DNA from: Nymphaea colorata
Taxonomy: Eukaryota; Streptophyta; Magnoliopsida; Nymphaeales; Nymphaeaceae
Direction of reading: 5' to 3'
Assembly (NCBI RefSeq): GCF_008831285.2
Contig: NC_045142.1
Span: 873,001-937,000, forward strand
DNA length: 64,000 bases
Part shown: one piece after another, positions 1 through 13,474 of the stretch
How the letters are laid out: each line of letters starts with the position of its first letter
Numbering within the stretch: position 1 is the first letter of the stretch
Made by a program: the position numbers and the translations under genes
Notes under the pieces: model-generated
What the model saw: the letters and a program-made list of their open reading frames with translations, nothing else
Told to the model about the DNA's origin: nothing
Databases searched by the model: none

Positions 1-2517
<2,517 letters not shown>

Positions 2518-3835
2518 TTAAAATCCATAGTCCAAACTTAAATGGATATAGGAAAAATGGAAATCAAGTATATCATTGAATTTAACTATACACTGTTTAT
2601 CAATTACACAACATTCACATAATTCAAGTTTATATGATTTGATACCCTTGTATAGATTTTTATTATGCAACTCTTGAATCTTTCTTTCACTCATGGGGCA
2701 TAATCTAGCTAGCCACAAATATGCAGTATCATCATCTAAAAAGGATAAAAAAAGATGAGATGGCAGTTGTTCCTATTACAGTTTCTCCAATCAACCAGCA
2801 TAGGGATTGAACTTTCTCTTCTTTCATGACAACTAAAACTCTTTGCTTCACTTTCAATATGCTATTAGCACCACTAAAAGTAAAGCCATTAAATCAAGTG
2901 TTCCAAGAGAAATAAGACTTTTTCTTAAATCTAGAACATGTCTAACTTTTGTTAAAATCCTAATGACACCATCAAACATTTTTATTTTTATGGTTCTAAT
3001 TCCAACTTATTTACGTTGTGTATTATTTCTCATCAATACTTTTCCATTATCACATGATGTATATGAATCAAACCATGACTCATGATGACACATATGATAT
3101 GAACATCCAGAATCTAAAATCCCTACATTAGATTGGAGATTATTACTTGAAGAGATGGCCAACACATCTCCATCGACATTTGATACTACACTTGTTTTGT
3201 TGACTTTTTTCTTTTTCTGTTTATATTTTTTCTTAAGCTTTGGGCAGTCAACTTTTCAATTACCCTCTTCTTTGCAATAGCTGCATCTGTTTTCTCTACC
3301 CTTTGACTTAGATCGAGATCTGAAATTCTTACTAAATTTATGCTTTTAACAACCTTTTTCATGACCATGTTCTTTTACAATCAAATTTTCTTCATTATTT
3401 GGCTTATGTGAAGCTTAGTTTGAAAGCAAGATAGTTTAACTTCTTTCGGTTTTAAAGTGTTTTTACCATAAATAATAATAGTCAAGATGGTCATACAATT
3501 TAGGCATGGTCTTTTTCATCCACCTTAACACCAACAATGCGAAATTGAGTAATTAATTTATTGAATGCATTCAAATGCTCAAGCAATTTGTTCCATTAAA
3601 CTATAGTTTCATTAAACTATAGAGCTGCTTTTTCAAATACAGCTTATTTGTGATGGACTTTAACATATACAATTTTTTTATTTTACCAACAAATTGATCA
3701 TAGAATTTATATCTACAACATTATACATTACCTCATCAAAACATTATACATTACCTCATCAGGAATTGTAGTTATTGCTTTCAAACCTAACTCCTTTCAA
3801 TCGACATCTTTGACCTTTAATTTTTCTTTTTCGCT
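2518..3835 (-). mobile_element. Ty1/copia retrotransposon fossil (internal fragment)
   Basis: On the minus strand, successive short stretches match the order of a copia gag-pol interior: a gag-like region, a Lys-rich stretch next to a zinc-knuckle remnant (about 3.2-3.3 kb), a protease active-site region (about 3.1 kb) and a GAG-pre-integrase region (about 2.5-2.7 kb). No LTRs, reverse transcriptase or RNase H were found. The element is broken in many places, incomplete at both ends, and looks old. Its upstream edge abuts the truncated Hsp70 pseudogene that follows. Confidence 0.75.
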
Positions 3836-3880
3836 TTGTGCAAGTTATTATGTACCAAAAAAACGGCTTTTACATGCTTT

Positions 3881-5918
3881 TGCCCGCCTTCCTCACCAAG
3901 CACCAAGCCACCATGGACGCCGGCGTCATCGCCCGACTGAACGTCATCGGGATCATCAATGAGCAAGCTGCCGCTACCATGGCCTACGCGTACGCGTTCA
4001 ATAGAAACGTGGGGCGCGCGGGCAGGAAGACTATACTCGTCTTCGCGCTTGGTGGTGGCGCCTTGAACGTCTCCCCCGCTGGCCATCGAGAAGGGAACCC
4101 TCAGGGTGATGACAACGGCCGGAGGTACCCACCTGGGCGGCGAGGACTTTGACAACAGGATGGTGGAGCATTTCGTTCAAAAGTTCAAGACCAGGCATGG
4201 ACGCGATGTCCGTGATAGCTCTAGAGCACTCAGGCGCCTAAGGACGTCGTGTGAGAAGGCCAAAAGAGAACTGTCGCTAACGAAGGAGGCCACCATCGAC
4301 ATCGAATGCCTACACGATGGAATCGACTTCTGCTCCACCATCACTCGCGCCGAGTTCGAAACTCTGAACAACGACCTCTTTTCGAAGTGTATAGCGGTCG
4401 TCGACAAATGCTTGGGCAATGCCCAGATGCAGAAGAGTTGCGTCGACGATGTGCTTCTGGTTGGTGGCTCGACCAGGATTCCCAAGGTGCAGCAATTGTT
4501 GACGGAGCACTTCGGCAAGGAGCTCTGCAAGGCCATCAACGCCGATCAGGCGATTGCCTACGGCGCCGCGCTTCAAGCAGCCATTTTAACCAGAAAGGGC
4601 AAGAAGGATATGCCGGCTCTGCTTCTCCAGGACGTGACTCCTTTGCCACTTATTGTCACGATGAACGACCGCGAGCGCCATTTGATGGTATCGATGGACG
4701 CTGCCATTCCCTTGAAGAGAGAGCAAAGGTTCTGCAGCCCATACGAAGATGAAACATCAGTTGGTGTCCATGAGGGCCCTGACATCATCGGTTGGCGAAA
4801 CTGACTTCAGCCCTCAAAAGACGAGTGGCCTGTCAGAGCATGGACGTCTTTCCGGAAAAGGAGGACCATGTTTTGGCCTCAAGTTGTGCGTCGACATCGA
4901 CGTCAATGGTATATTGAGTGTTTGGGTGCATCACAACAACGCAGAGCGTAAGATCACGATCCCCATACAGCGACTAAGCGGGGAGGAGATAGAGAAGATG
5001 ACGCTGGATGCTGAGATTTATGATTTTCATGAAAAGGATCACGGGGAGAAGATGAAGGCGAAGAACTCCTTGGAGAAGTATTTCTACACGGTGAAAAATG
5101 CTATCGGTGATAAGAAGTTCGAGACCGCTTTGAAAAAGAAGATTGAGGATGCAACAGAGCAGGTGTTTCGTTTGTTGGCCAGAGATCAGACTGCTGAGGT
5201 AAATGAGTATAACGAAAAGGAAGCGGAACTTCGGGGCTTGTTTAAGATTCATGAGGAAACGCAGCAGTTGGGGAGAAATGGCTCTTCCCTTGACCCCGAT
5301 TGCAAAAGTGACTCGGGTAATGTTGCTATTTCCAGTGTTGAATCTGAATCTGGGTCTCCAGTTTCTATTGGTGGCGGAGAAACTGGCCTCAAAGCTGAGA
5401 TGGAAGGCCCTCTTCTCAGTGATGACGCGTTTTCAAAACCTAAAGTTAAGTCCCATGGTGAGGATTCTATAATTGGTGTCATGAGCAAGACGAACTTCGA
5501 TGGTCCAACAGAGGCTTTAGGCCACAAGATTTCTCCATCAACCAGGAAACCAGCCAAGGTGAATTCTATTACAGAAAAGGTTGCAAAAACGTTACAGAAA
5601 GTAGCGGTTAAAAGTTTCCCGTGCAGTAGTAGCTCTTCTGTCGTTGAAGGTGCCATTTCTAAAATTCAGGTCGATCCTCGCCTCGAGGATGATGCTTCTC
5701 CAAGCAATGGGGATGATGCAAAATCTGCAGCTTCTGACGCTAGTAATCGAGTGGAGGACGGCGGCCCTTTTACTAGCGCTGGTCCTACCCCTAACAGGAA
5801 AGTGAAAAATGATCATTCTATTGTTGGTGGTGCTGGTTTTGTCCGTCGTAATGGTGGTGGCTCTTATTCGGGAGAAGTGATGAAGACTTCCCTGGGTGAT
5901 GGCTCGGTGGTTAACTGA
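3881..5918 (+). pseudogene. Hsp70 pseudogene, 5'-truncated, with long C-terminal tail
   Basis: A fragment of an Hsp70 gene closely related to the intact plus-strand copy at 16624-19395. Exon 1 and the first part of exon 2 are absent; similarity begins inside the ATPase domain (LPAFLTKHQATMDAG). Compared with the paralogue, one extra base near 4075 and a net loss of about 8 bases near 4795 change the frame, so three frames are needed to follow it. Visible Hsp70 marks are [33 protein letters not shown], and the alpha-helical lid region before about 5260. The phosphate motif reads [10 protein letters not shown] instead of [10 protein letters not shown]. The last ~220 codons (about 5260-5918) are a Ser/Gly-rich tail homologous to the tail of the intact paralogue, with about 50 extra residues. 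It is almost certainly not a working chaperone gene, though the final 389-codon frame is long and open. Confidence 0.88.
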
Positions 5919-6162
5919 GGCCAATGACTCGCTTCCTAAATTTGCCATCGACGAAAAAGCTGCATGACAATATGGCTAGAGCTTGATTGGGTTAAGATTT
6001 TCGTTCTCTTTCTCTTGTCATCAGAAGCAATCTTTCTGTTGTCATGTGTATGCTTTATCTGGAGTCGTGTCGCTAAGGTCCCTGCCCTGCTGATTAGTGT
6101 CTTGAAATGAGAATTGAGAAAGCTGTTTGTGAGGCTGCAAAGCAAAAGCAGCAAATTCGTTA

Positions 6163-6320
6163 AAAATATTATTTAAAAATGTATCAAACCAAATACAAAT
6201 GTTTATAATGGTACCTGGCTTTCGATCGATTCAAAAGACCTGATTCGGTTCAATTCTAACATTGGACCAGACGCACTTTGATGCTACATGCTAAGGTAAT
6301 TTCATGGAAACCAGTTGACG
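6163..6320 (+). repeat. Duplicated Hsp70 downstream flank, copy 1
   Basis: This block, beginning AAAAATATTATTTAAAAATG and including AAAAGACCTGATTC and TTTGATGCTACAT, recurs in the same order at about 21417-21640, downstream of the intact Hsp70 gene. It marks how far the duplication that made the pseudogene extended beyond the stop codon. Confidence 0.75.
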
Positions 6321-6566
6321 TATTTTAATAATGTTTGTGGGCCTTACAACTAACAAGAAATATGGGAGTTGAATCATGACTGGACGTATCTTAACAACGT
6401 TTATTAAGCCCAAATATGATTGTTAATTGACTTAGTTTAATTATTCAGTTTTAGTGAAAACAATAAAGAATCCACATCATGGTGTTGCTTGCAATTGTCA
6501 CAATGACTAAGTCAGACTCAGATCAGGAGCATAGGTTTAAACGTCGCATCTATATGAAGACTCAGA

Positions 6567-6912
6567 TCAAAAAATCACTTTTCAAAATTTTGTTATATAG
6601 CTACTGAAATTTTCTAAAATTTACGTGTAAATTTCTTTAAAAAAATTTTAAGATGGGATCATGGTCCATGCAAGCCCTACCTTGCCTCTGCTCCTGCCTG
6701 AAACCTATAAGTACGGGAAAAGCGAGAAATTTTTCATGAGGAGATCGAATTAAAGTTTCTAAATTTTGACTAGAGCCAAAAAAATCACTTTTCAAAATTT
6801 TTATATATAACTAGTGAAATTTTCTAAAATTTACATGTAATTTTTTTTTTTTTCAATTCTTAAGATGGGATCATGGCCCATGCAAGCCCTAGCTTGCCTC
6901 TGCTCAGCCTGT
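6567..6912. repeat. Direct repeat, two ~130-bp copies of an hAT-like remnant
   Basis: Copies at about 6567-6700 and 6778-6912 share ATCACTTTTCAAAATTT, TGAAATTTTCTAAAATTTAC and AAGATGGGATCATGG, and end in TTGCCTCTGCTC. The end resembles the reversed terminus (CAGGGGCGGAG type) of the complete hAT MITE at 22626-22822, so these are probably degraded members of the same broad family. Confidence 0.6.
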
Positions 6913-9342
6913 AAGGAATTAGATTTTGTTTTAAAAAAAACACACGCATATAAAATGCACTTTGACAGAATTATGTAATTTATTTCCGTTTGAAATAACT
7001 ACTAGTTTGTTTAAAATTTTTAAATTAAAGACAAGGCTGTCACACTCAATAAGGTTAAGAGGGACATTAAGATAAACGAAGTTGGTTGTCACGAAATGAT
7101 CAAGTCAGATTTGAATGAAGAAAAAGGGACAGCTCATTGGTATCGAAGCTAGTTATATACGTCACTTTTGTATTCCATGTTTTGTGCACAAGATGATGCA
7201 ATGACCAAAATCTCTTAAAAACTTTTTTTATAAAGGTAAACAAAAGGATTGTGAAAAAAACAAACTTAAAATATTATTTACTTTTTAAAAAATCAATAAT
7301 ACCCCATCTTCCTTTTGGTAAATATTTGTTCACGCAATTTAATCTCCTTTTTCGCATAACCAGTAGTGCCATAGCTAAAGGCATTTTATAATGGACCACG
7401 ACACTTCTCCCTCTTATAGACATAGAAATATATACATAAATGGTAGATTTTACCACCAACGGATTCTTAATTTAGATGGTAAGAAAAAAACTATTGTAAA
7501 TTTTTATATATGTTCATATATGCATATAATAATGTTCATGTTGTTGTCTTCAATATAATTAGATTGTCACATGCCACCGCACCCTTGAGAAAATATAAAC
7601 ATGTACTCGCGTTAGTCGTTAAAATTAGATTCTTAATTCATGTGCGCGACAAACAAATGGATGAGAAGCGCGCATGATTTTCATTCACTATATATGATTA
7701 GATACAGGGAGGCAAGTGCTTTTTACAATTTATATGGAATTATATGTCATTATTTTTTTATAACGTACTATATATAAACTTTTATATGGTTTTAAAATCA
7801 ATGGTAATTTGTATTTACATGCTTAAAAATAATTTCTTTTTTTCGTTTTTTCTACAGTTCTATTGCATATGTGCGTACAAAATTTTTGACCTCTAATTGC
7901 GTATTTGTCTGTACAACTTTTTTTAAAATGTGACAAGGTTACTTAAACGTCATCACATATTGATTATTACTATATTAAAATTAACATAACAAATGTGTGT
8001 GTGTGTTGTAAGATTTGGCAACATCCAGAGTGTCGTGCTTGCTACAGTTTGTTTAGTATATTTTTTAGCAATACTTTTTTAAATTTTAGACATTTAATAA
8101 CATTCATCATCCAGCACTATCGAGTTGGTTTATGGCTGTTTTATATCTTGGTTGGGAAATTATGGTATACTCATCAATTAGCGAGTCATGTTTGCTACAA
8201 TTTATTTATAGCTTAAAGGAGTAACATCCATGGGAATCGATCTGATGATTTGATGCTAACGCGCGCACCATGAGAACCAACTACACTACCCCCTTTAAGG
8301 TTAATTTGATCTTGGGATTCTTGAGATAAAATTACTAAATCACATTAATGTGATCATATTTCATGTTCATTGCGACACAGCAGCCTTTTTGGTTAAACAT
8401 ATGATTAATACTAATGCAAGCTTGTATATATAATATTATAATAAGAGTTCAAAGATGTTTGACTTTTGTTTCTGATATAAGTGATCTGGAATATTTTAAT
8501 TAAAAGCAACAGAAAATGCATATTATTCCAGGAAAAATGTGTTTAAAACGTTAAAAACAGGTCAACGAATAAAACGCAAAAAAAAAACAGATTTTCTGTA
8601 AAAAAATGAAAGACAAAATCAATTATTTTTTTTTCATTTTTCCCCTTTTTTTTATTTTTCATGTTTCTTCACTTTTTGCCTTTTTTTTGCAGTTTTAAAT
8701 TACCAGATTTTTTCCAAATTTTTTGCAGTTCATTTTTGAAATCTTTGCCACTTTTCTTTTTCTCACCAAAACATTAATTATTTTAAAATTTACCAATTTT
8801 TTTCGTGAAAAACCATTTTGCCATTTTATATTCATACAAGGTTTAAAACCCTAACATAACATTTGTGACTATGATTTTAACTAAAATCAAACCACTTAAG
8901 TTTTTGTTAAAATATTTTCATACAACTACCTTTAGACTAGTGGCATTAGCTGACAAAACATTAGGCCCCAAAACGGTGTACTTTGAAGTCCACATTTTAT
9001 TTATTTGGTGTGGGACTTACGATCATATTGAATGTTCCATAACTTCCTTTCTGATTAATTTTAATGCATGATAATCGATCCGCGGATGCCTCAACTCGAA
9101 TCGCATGGCCCACGCGGCGTCCGTAATACACAAGTAGACTCTAATAGCTTCCTAACCAAGTAAACTGCTCCCCCAAGAAATCGACACGATTGACAATGCC
9201 ACCCTTTCTCCACGCTTTCTTGCCGAGAAAATCTAGCGAAAGGATGATCTGGTCATCTTGAAATTGCCAAGAAGCAGGAATCTATCTTTTCCTCAATGTT
9301 TCTTTGAACTTTCAAGGATATTTACAGGCGTGTACTACTCCA

Positions 9343-9352
9343 CAAATATAAA
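9343..9352 (+). promoter_or_regulatory. Possible TATA box upstream of Hsp70 copy 2
   Basis: The AT-rich AAATATAAAC lies about 80 bp before the ATG at 9430. No well-formed heat-shock element (alternating GAA/TTC units with 2-base gaps) was seen in the preceding 200 bp, although TTTCTTTGAACTTTC nearby is loosely similar. Confidence 0.35.
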
Positions 9353-9429
9353 CGCGTTTTGTACAGTAGGACATGCATCATCTTCAATACTGTGTGAGAT
9401 CAATACTTTCAATCTCCCACATGCAAGAA

Positions 9430-11494
9430 ATGGCTGCAAGAGAAAAGATTCCGGCGATCGGTGTCGACCTCGGGACGACGTACTCCTGTGTTGGTGTGTG
9501 GCAACATGGCCGGGTCGAGATTATCGCCAATGATCAAGGCAACAGAACCACTCCCTCTTACGTGGCCTTCACGGAGGTTGAGCGTCTCATTGGTGATGCC
9601 GCCAACAACCAGGTCGCCATGAACCCAACCAACACCGTCTTCGGTGAGTGCAGTATTACCCTCCTTTCAAAATATTCCGGCCGGTTATGTAAAAACCTCT
9701 CTTCCTTGCTTTGTTCAATGCATAATTGGTTGCCATGGACAAATCCCACTTTAGAGCAAGCAGAATTTGTTCATTGCATGATTGGTTGCCATGGACAACT
9801 CCGCACAATTTGACGCTCCAGATACTTTTTACTGCAGACGCCAAGCGTTTAATAGGCAGGCGCTTTAGCGATTCACGGGTACGGAGCGACATGAAGCACT
9901 GGCCATTCCAGGTGGTCGCCGGCCCTGGCGACAGGCCCATGATCGTCGTGAAGTACTTGAACGAGGAGAAGCACTTCGCTGCTGAGGAAATCTCATCAAT
10001 GGTTCTCATGAAGATGCGTGAGACGGCAGAAGCCTACCTCGGCACCACCGTGGAGAACGCCGTCGTCACCGTCCCTGCCTACTTCAATGACTCCCAACGG
10101 CAAGCAACGCCGGAACCATCGCCGGCCTGAACATCATGCGTCTCACCAATGAGCCCACGGCTGCTGCCATCGCCTATGGCTTCCACAATAGTGCGGAGGA
10201 AGCGAAGACGGCCATGGTATTTGATCTTGGTGGCGGCACCTTCGACGTCTCACTTCTCGCCTTTAGAAATGGAGTCGTGGAGATCAAGGCGACGGCCGGA
10301 GACACGCACCTTGGTGGGGAGGACTTCGACAACAGGATGGTGGATCATTTTGTTCAGAAATTCAAGCAGAAGTACAAGATGGACATTAGCGACGACCCTA
10401 GGGCACTGAGGCGTCTGAGAACATCCTGTGAAAGGGCCAAGCGAATTCTTTCTGCCGCCGTCCAGACAACCATTCAAATCGATTCTCTCTATCATGGCAT
10501 CGACTTCTCATCTACCATTACTCGAGCCAAGTTTGAGGAACTCAACATGGACTTGTTCAAGAAGTGCTTAGAGCCCGTCGAGAATTGCTTGAGAGATGCC
10601 AGAATGACCAAGAACGCCATCGACGACATTGTTCTGGTTGGCGGATCTACTAGGATCCCGAAGGTTCAGCAGCTGCTTCAAGATTTCTTCAATGGTAAGA
10701 TGCTTTGCAGAAGCATCAACCCAGATGAGGCAGTCGCTTATGGTGCAGCAATTCAAGCCGCCATCTTGAGCAAACACGAGGATGAAGACGAGGGGGAGGA
10801 AGCAGTGCCTGACTTGGTTCTTGTTGATGTCACTCCATTGTCCCTTGGCATTGAGACCACTGGTGGAGTCATGGATGCATTGATTCCAAGAAACACCAGC
10901 ATCCCAGTGAGGAGGGAGAAGATCTATACTACTATGGATGACGATCAGCCCAGTATGTCAATTAACGTCTACGAAGGGGAGAGAGCAAGGGCACGTGACA
11001 ACAACTTTCTCGGAAAATTCACGTTCTCCGGCATCCCTCCGGCCCCTCGCGGCGTTCCTGATATAAACATATGCTTCCACGTCGATGCTAATGGCATCCT
11101 CAACGTCTCTGCAGAGGACAAGGCCACCAAGCAGAAGAACCATCTTACCGTCCGTAGCAACAAGGGGAGACTGACGAAGAAGGAGATCGAGAAGATGGTT
11201 GAGGACGCCAGGAAGTACAAGTCTGAGGACGACGAGTACAAGAAGAAGGCGCAGGCAAGGAACACACTGAACGAATATGCCTACAATGTAAAAAACGCAT
11301 TGAAGGAAAGGGAGGTCCGCTGCAAGCTCACTACTGCAAAAAGGAAGAAGGTCGAGCAAGCAGTCGAGCAAGTGATGAAGTGGCTAGAGAAGACGGAGCT
11401 CGCTGATGCGGAAGAGTTGGAGGACGAGAAGAAGAAGCTGGAGAGCCTATGGAACCCCATTATTACAAAGATATACCAACAGAACAGGCATTGA
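9430..11494 (+). pseudogene. Hsp70, near-complete, one 7-base gap breaks the frame
   Basis: A cytosolic-type Hsp70 in two exons: 9430-9643 and 9838-11494. The intron splits the Asp codon of the [10 protein letters not shown] motif, the usual position in plant Hsp70 genes. The start at [20 protein letters not shown] has a good context (GAAATGGC); an in-frame ATG also lies at 9421. Exon 2 is open to about 10107, where 7 bases (the end of one codon plus Lys-Asp of QRQATKDAG) are missing compared with relatives. The rest continues in another frame for 452 codons. ATPase motifs are intact ([38 protein letters not shown]), as are the substrate-binding domain and lid. The protein stops at [11 protein letters not shown], without the GGMP tail or EEVD, so co-chaperones that bind EEVD would not be recruited. 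It is either a young pseudogene or a sequencing or assembly error in a real gene. Confidence 0.85.
9710..9798 (+). repeat. Tandem repeat within Hsp70 copy 2 intron
   Basis: A 33-bp unit (ATTGGTTGCCATGGACAA at its core) occurs at 9710-9742 and 9766-9798, a 56-bp period, with only a few differences. The second copy ends 39 bp before the splice acceptor. Confidence 0.85.
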
Positions 11495-13474
11495 AATGGC
11501 TGACTGTAAAGCACCTGCCTTTTTGAAGGGCTGCTGGATTATATTGATCGTGTTCTTATTTCTTAATCCTCTGTAAATAGTATTGATCTTCTTTTTTTTC
11601 CGCTTTTTTTGTGTTTATTATTAGCATGTGGGATTTCTGTTTTCTGAATTTACTTTCCCATGTAAACTGTAATATATTAATTGGAAAAAATGAAGCGTTC
11701 TTGGTGTTAATGACTTAAAACTCTATCCTTACACAATAAAGATTATTGTTTCTAAGTTTTTTTTTTCCATTGAGTGCGGCTACAGGTTGATTGATTACAT
11801 TATGATGCTGTGATGATGGTGATGCTTCAATTTGAGATTTGGTCAGGCCCTCCCTCCCTGACTCTTTGTTAATGAGAAAAAATAAAATGAGGACAATCGA
11901 GCCAAGAAACATAGCGCAAAAAGACAAGCTAGAGGCACTATGTGGTGTGTCCCTAGTTCGTCTACGGAAGGCTGCTAGTTTCCATCAAAAAAAAAAAAAG
12001 CGGGTTGAGTTCTACATGCAAGCTAAAACATAAGATTGTACTAACATAGTTCTAGACCCGGAAAAAGGAGAACCCAAAGAAAGAGCTTTGACTTTAGGTT
12101 GGGCAGTGCCATACCGTCCCACCCACCCCAAAAAATGAGGATACCCAACTTTGGGAAGTATTCTTAGTTTGGTGTACCATGAATTTTTGCTTAAATCTTT
12201 GGCGACATTAATAAAAGCTTCCCGTATTAAATCTATGAAATATGAGATAATTAATCAACCACCCCCAGAATATATCAAACTTTTCCTCCTTCATTATAAT
12301 ACTTGTGAACTAGCCTATATATAATCAACCACCCCCAGAATATATCAAACTTTTCCGCCGTTATAGTAAGTTGACACCACAAAGAAGGATAAACATCTTT
12401 GAAAAGATGGCTTGAAACAAAGGGATAAGGAAAGAAAAATCTCTTAACCGCGGTCGGTACCAAGTTTTTAGGAAATTAGGTACTCAAGCCTTGAAACTTT
12501 ACAAAACTCCAATGCTTTTAAAATTAGTTAATTTTGACATTAAGTTTTTAGCTAGAGTGCCTTACGGATGTCAATAGATCAGATTCAAATTAAATATATG
12601 CTTAATCATATCCACTTTTTTTAATATTCACATATTCATATTCGAATTTTGGATTTGAATATGAACCAAAAAGTCATATCTGAATCTAAATCCAAAATCT
12701 GATTTTACATTCTAATTCAAAACTTATTTTTACATTCATATCCTAATCCAAATTGAAATTTTGAACTGAATTTAACTGATTTTCAAATGTAAGAATATTA
12801 ATTATAAGATATTTATTAAAAATTAATTCGATCTAAATCCACGTCTATATCCAATCAAATATTTCTGTATATCTGAATTTCAAATCCAATTGGATGTCAT
12901 TTTTTTCAACATCCAATTTTTTTCAGAACGGTTCAGTCGGGTTAAGTGTGTATCCCTCTTTTGATTGCATATATTGCATAAAAAGCTAACAACAGATACT
13001 TTTTGGCATCCAAACAACATCTAATTGCCAGTGAAAAACATTAATACACTTTATCCCACAATTAGGAAAGCATAATTTAAGCCTTTCTTTATATCTATCA
13101 TTTCAATTCCAGTGAGTAGACCGTACTTACAAAGACAAGAAAACCACTTCTTTTATCAATGACCTATACAAAACAGAACCTGCAATGCATAATAGCGAGA
13201 AGATCAACGAGGAACAACATTTTCATGTCATATGGAGCCTAGAAATATGACAGCTAGGGAGAAACAATTCAGTTAACCACGAAATAAGGATAGTCTTAAT
13301 TAGCAACGCATGTTTTTCCTTCCACCCAGTCACTTAAACCAAATGAGGAGAACAAATACTGAAAGTGAACTAACAAATAGGACGTAAGACAGTTCCTTAC
13401 TTCCATGGCCGCTTTAAGCTATACGAGTGAACGGCACCATTTCCTTTCATGGAAGCAAGCCCCTGCCCATTACT
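11495..13474. other. Intergenic between Hsp70 copies 2 and 3
   Basis: No gene recognised. It holds the 3' end of copy 2, an exact 35-bp direct repeat (12252-12286 and 12322-12356), and an AT-rich stretch at about 12555-12960 made of degenerate GAATTTGGATTTGAATATG-like sub-repeats on both strands, as seen inside some hAT elements; I could not define its ends. Confidence 0.5.
12252..12356. repeat. Direct repeat, 35 bp x 2, 70-bp period
   Basis: The sequence beginning TAATCAACCACCCCCAGAAT and ending TTTTCC occurs without a mismatch at 12252-12286 and 12322-12356. Confidence 0.9.

Larger units (their letters stand above)
5919..9429. other. Intergenic with small repeat remnants
   Basis: AT-rich, no gene recognised. 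Just after the pseudogene (about 5974-6320) the sequence still matches DNA downstream of the intact Hsp70 at 16624-19395. Two ~130-bp copies of one element remnant lie at about 6567-6700 and 6778-6912. A T-rich stretch with long poly-T runs occupies about 8575-8810. Confidence 0.6.

Noticed and set aside
8575-8860. T-rich block similar to the interior of the CAGTGT-type MITEs
   Set aside because: No matching inverted termini or target duplication were found, so composition alone does not support an element call.
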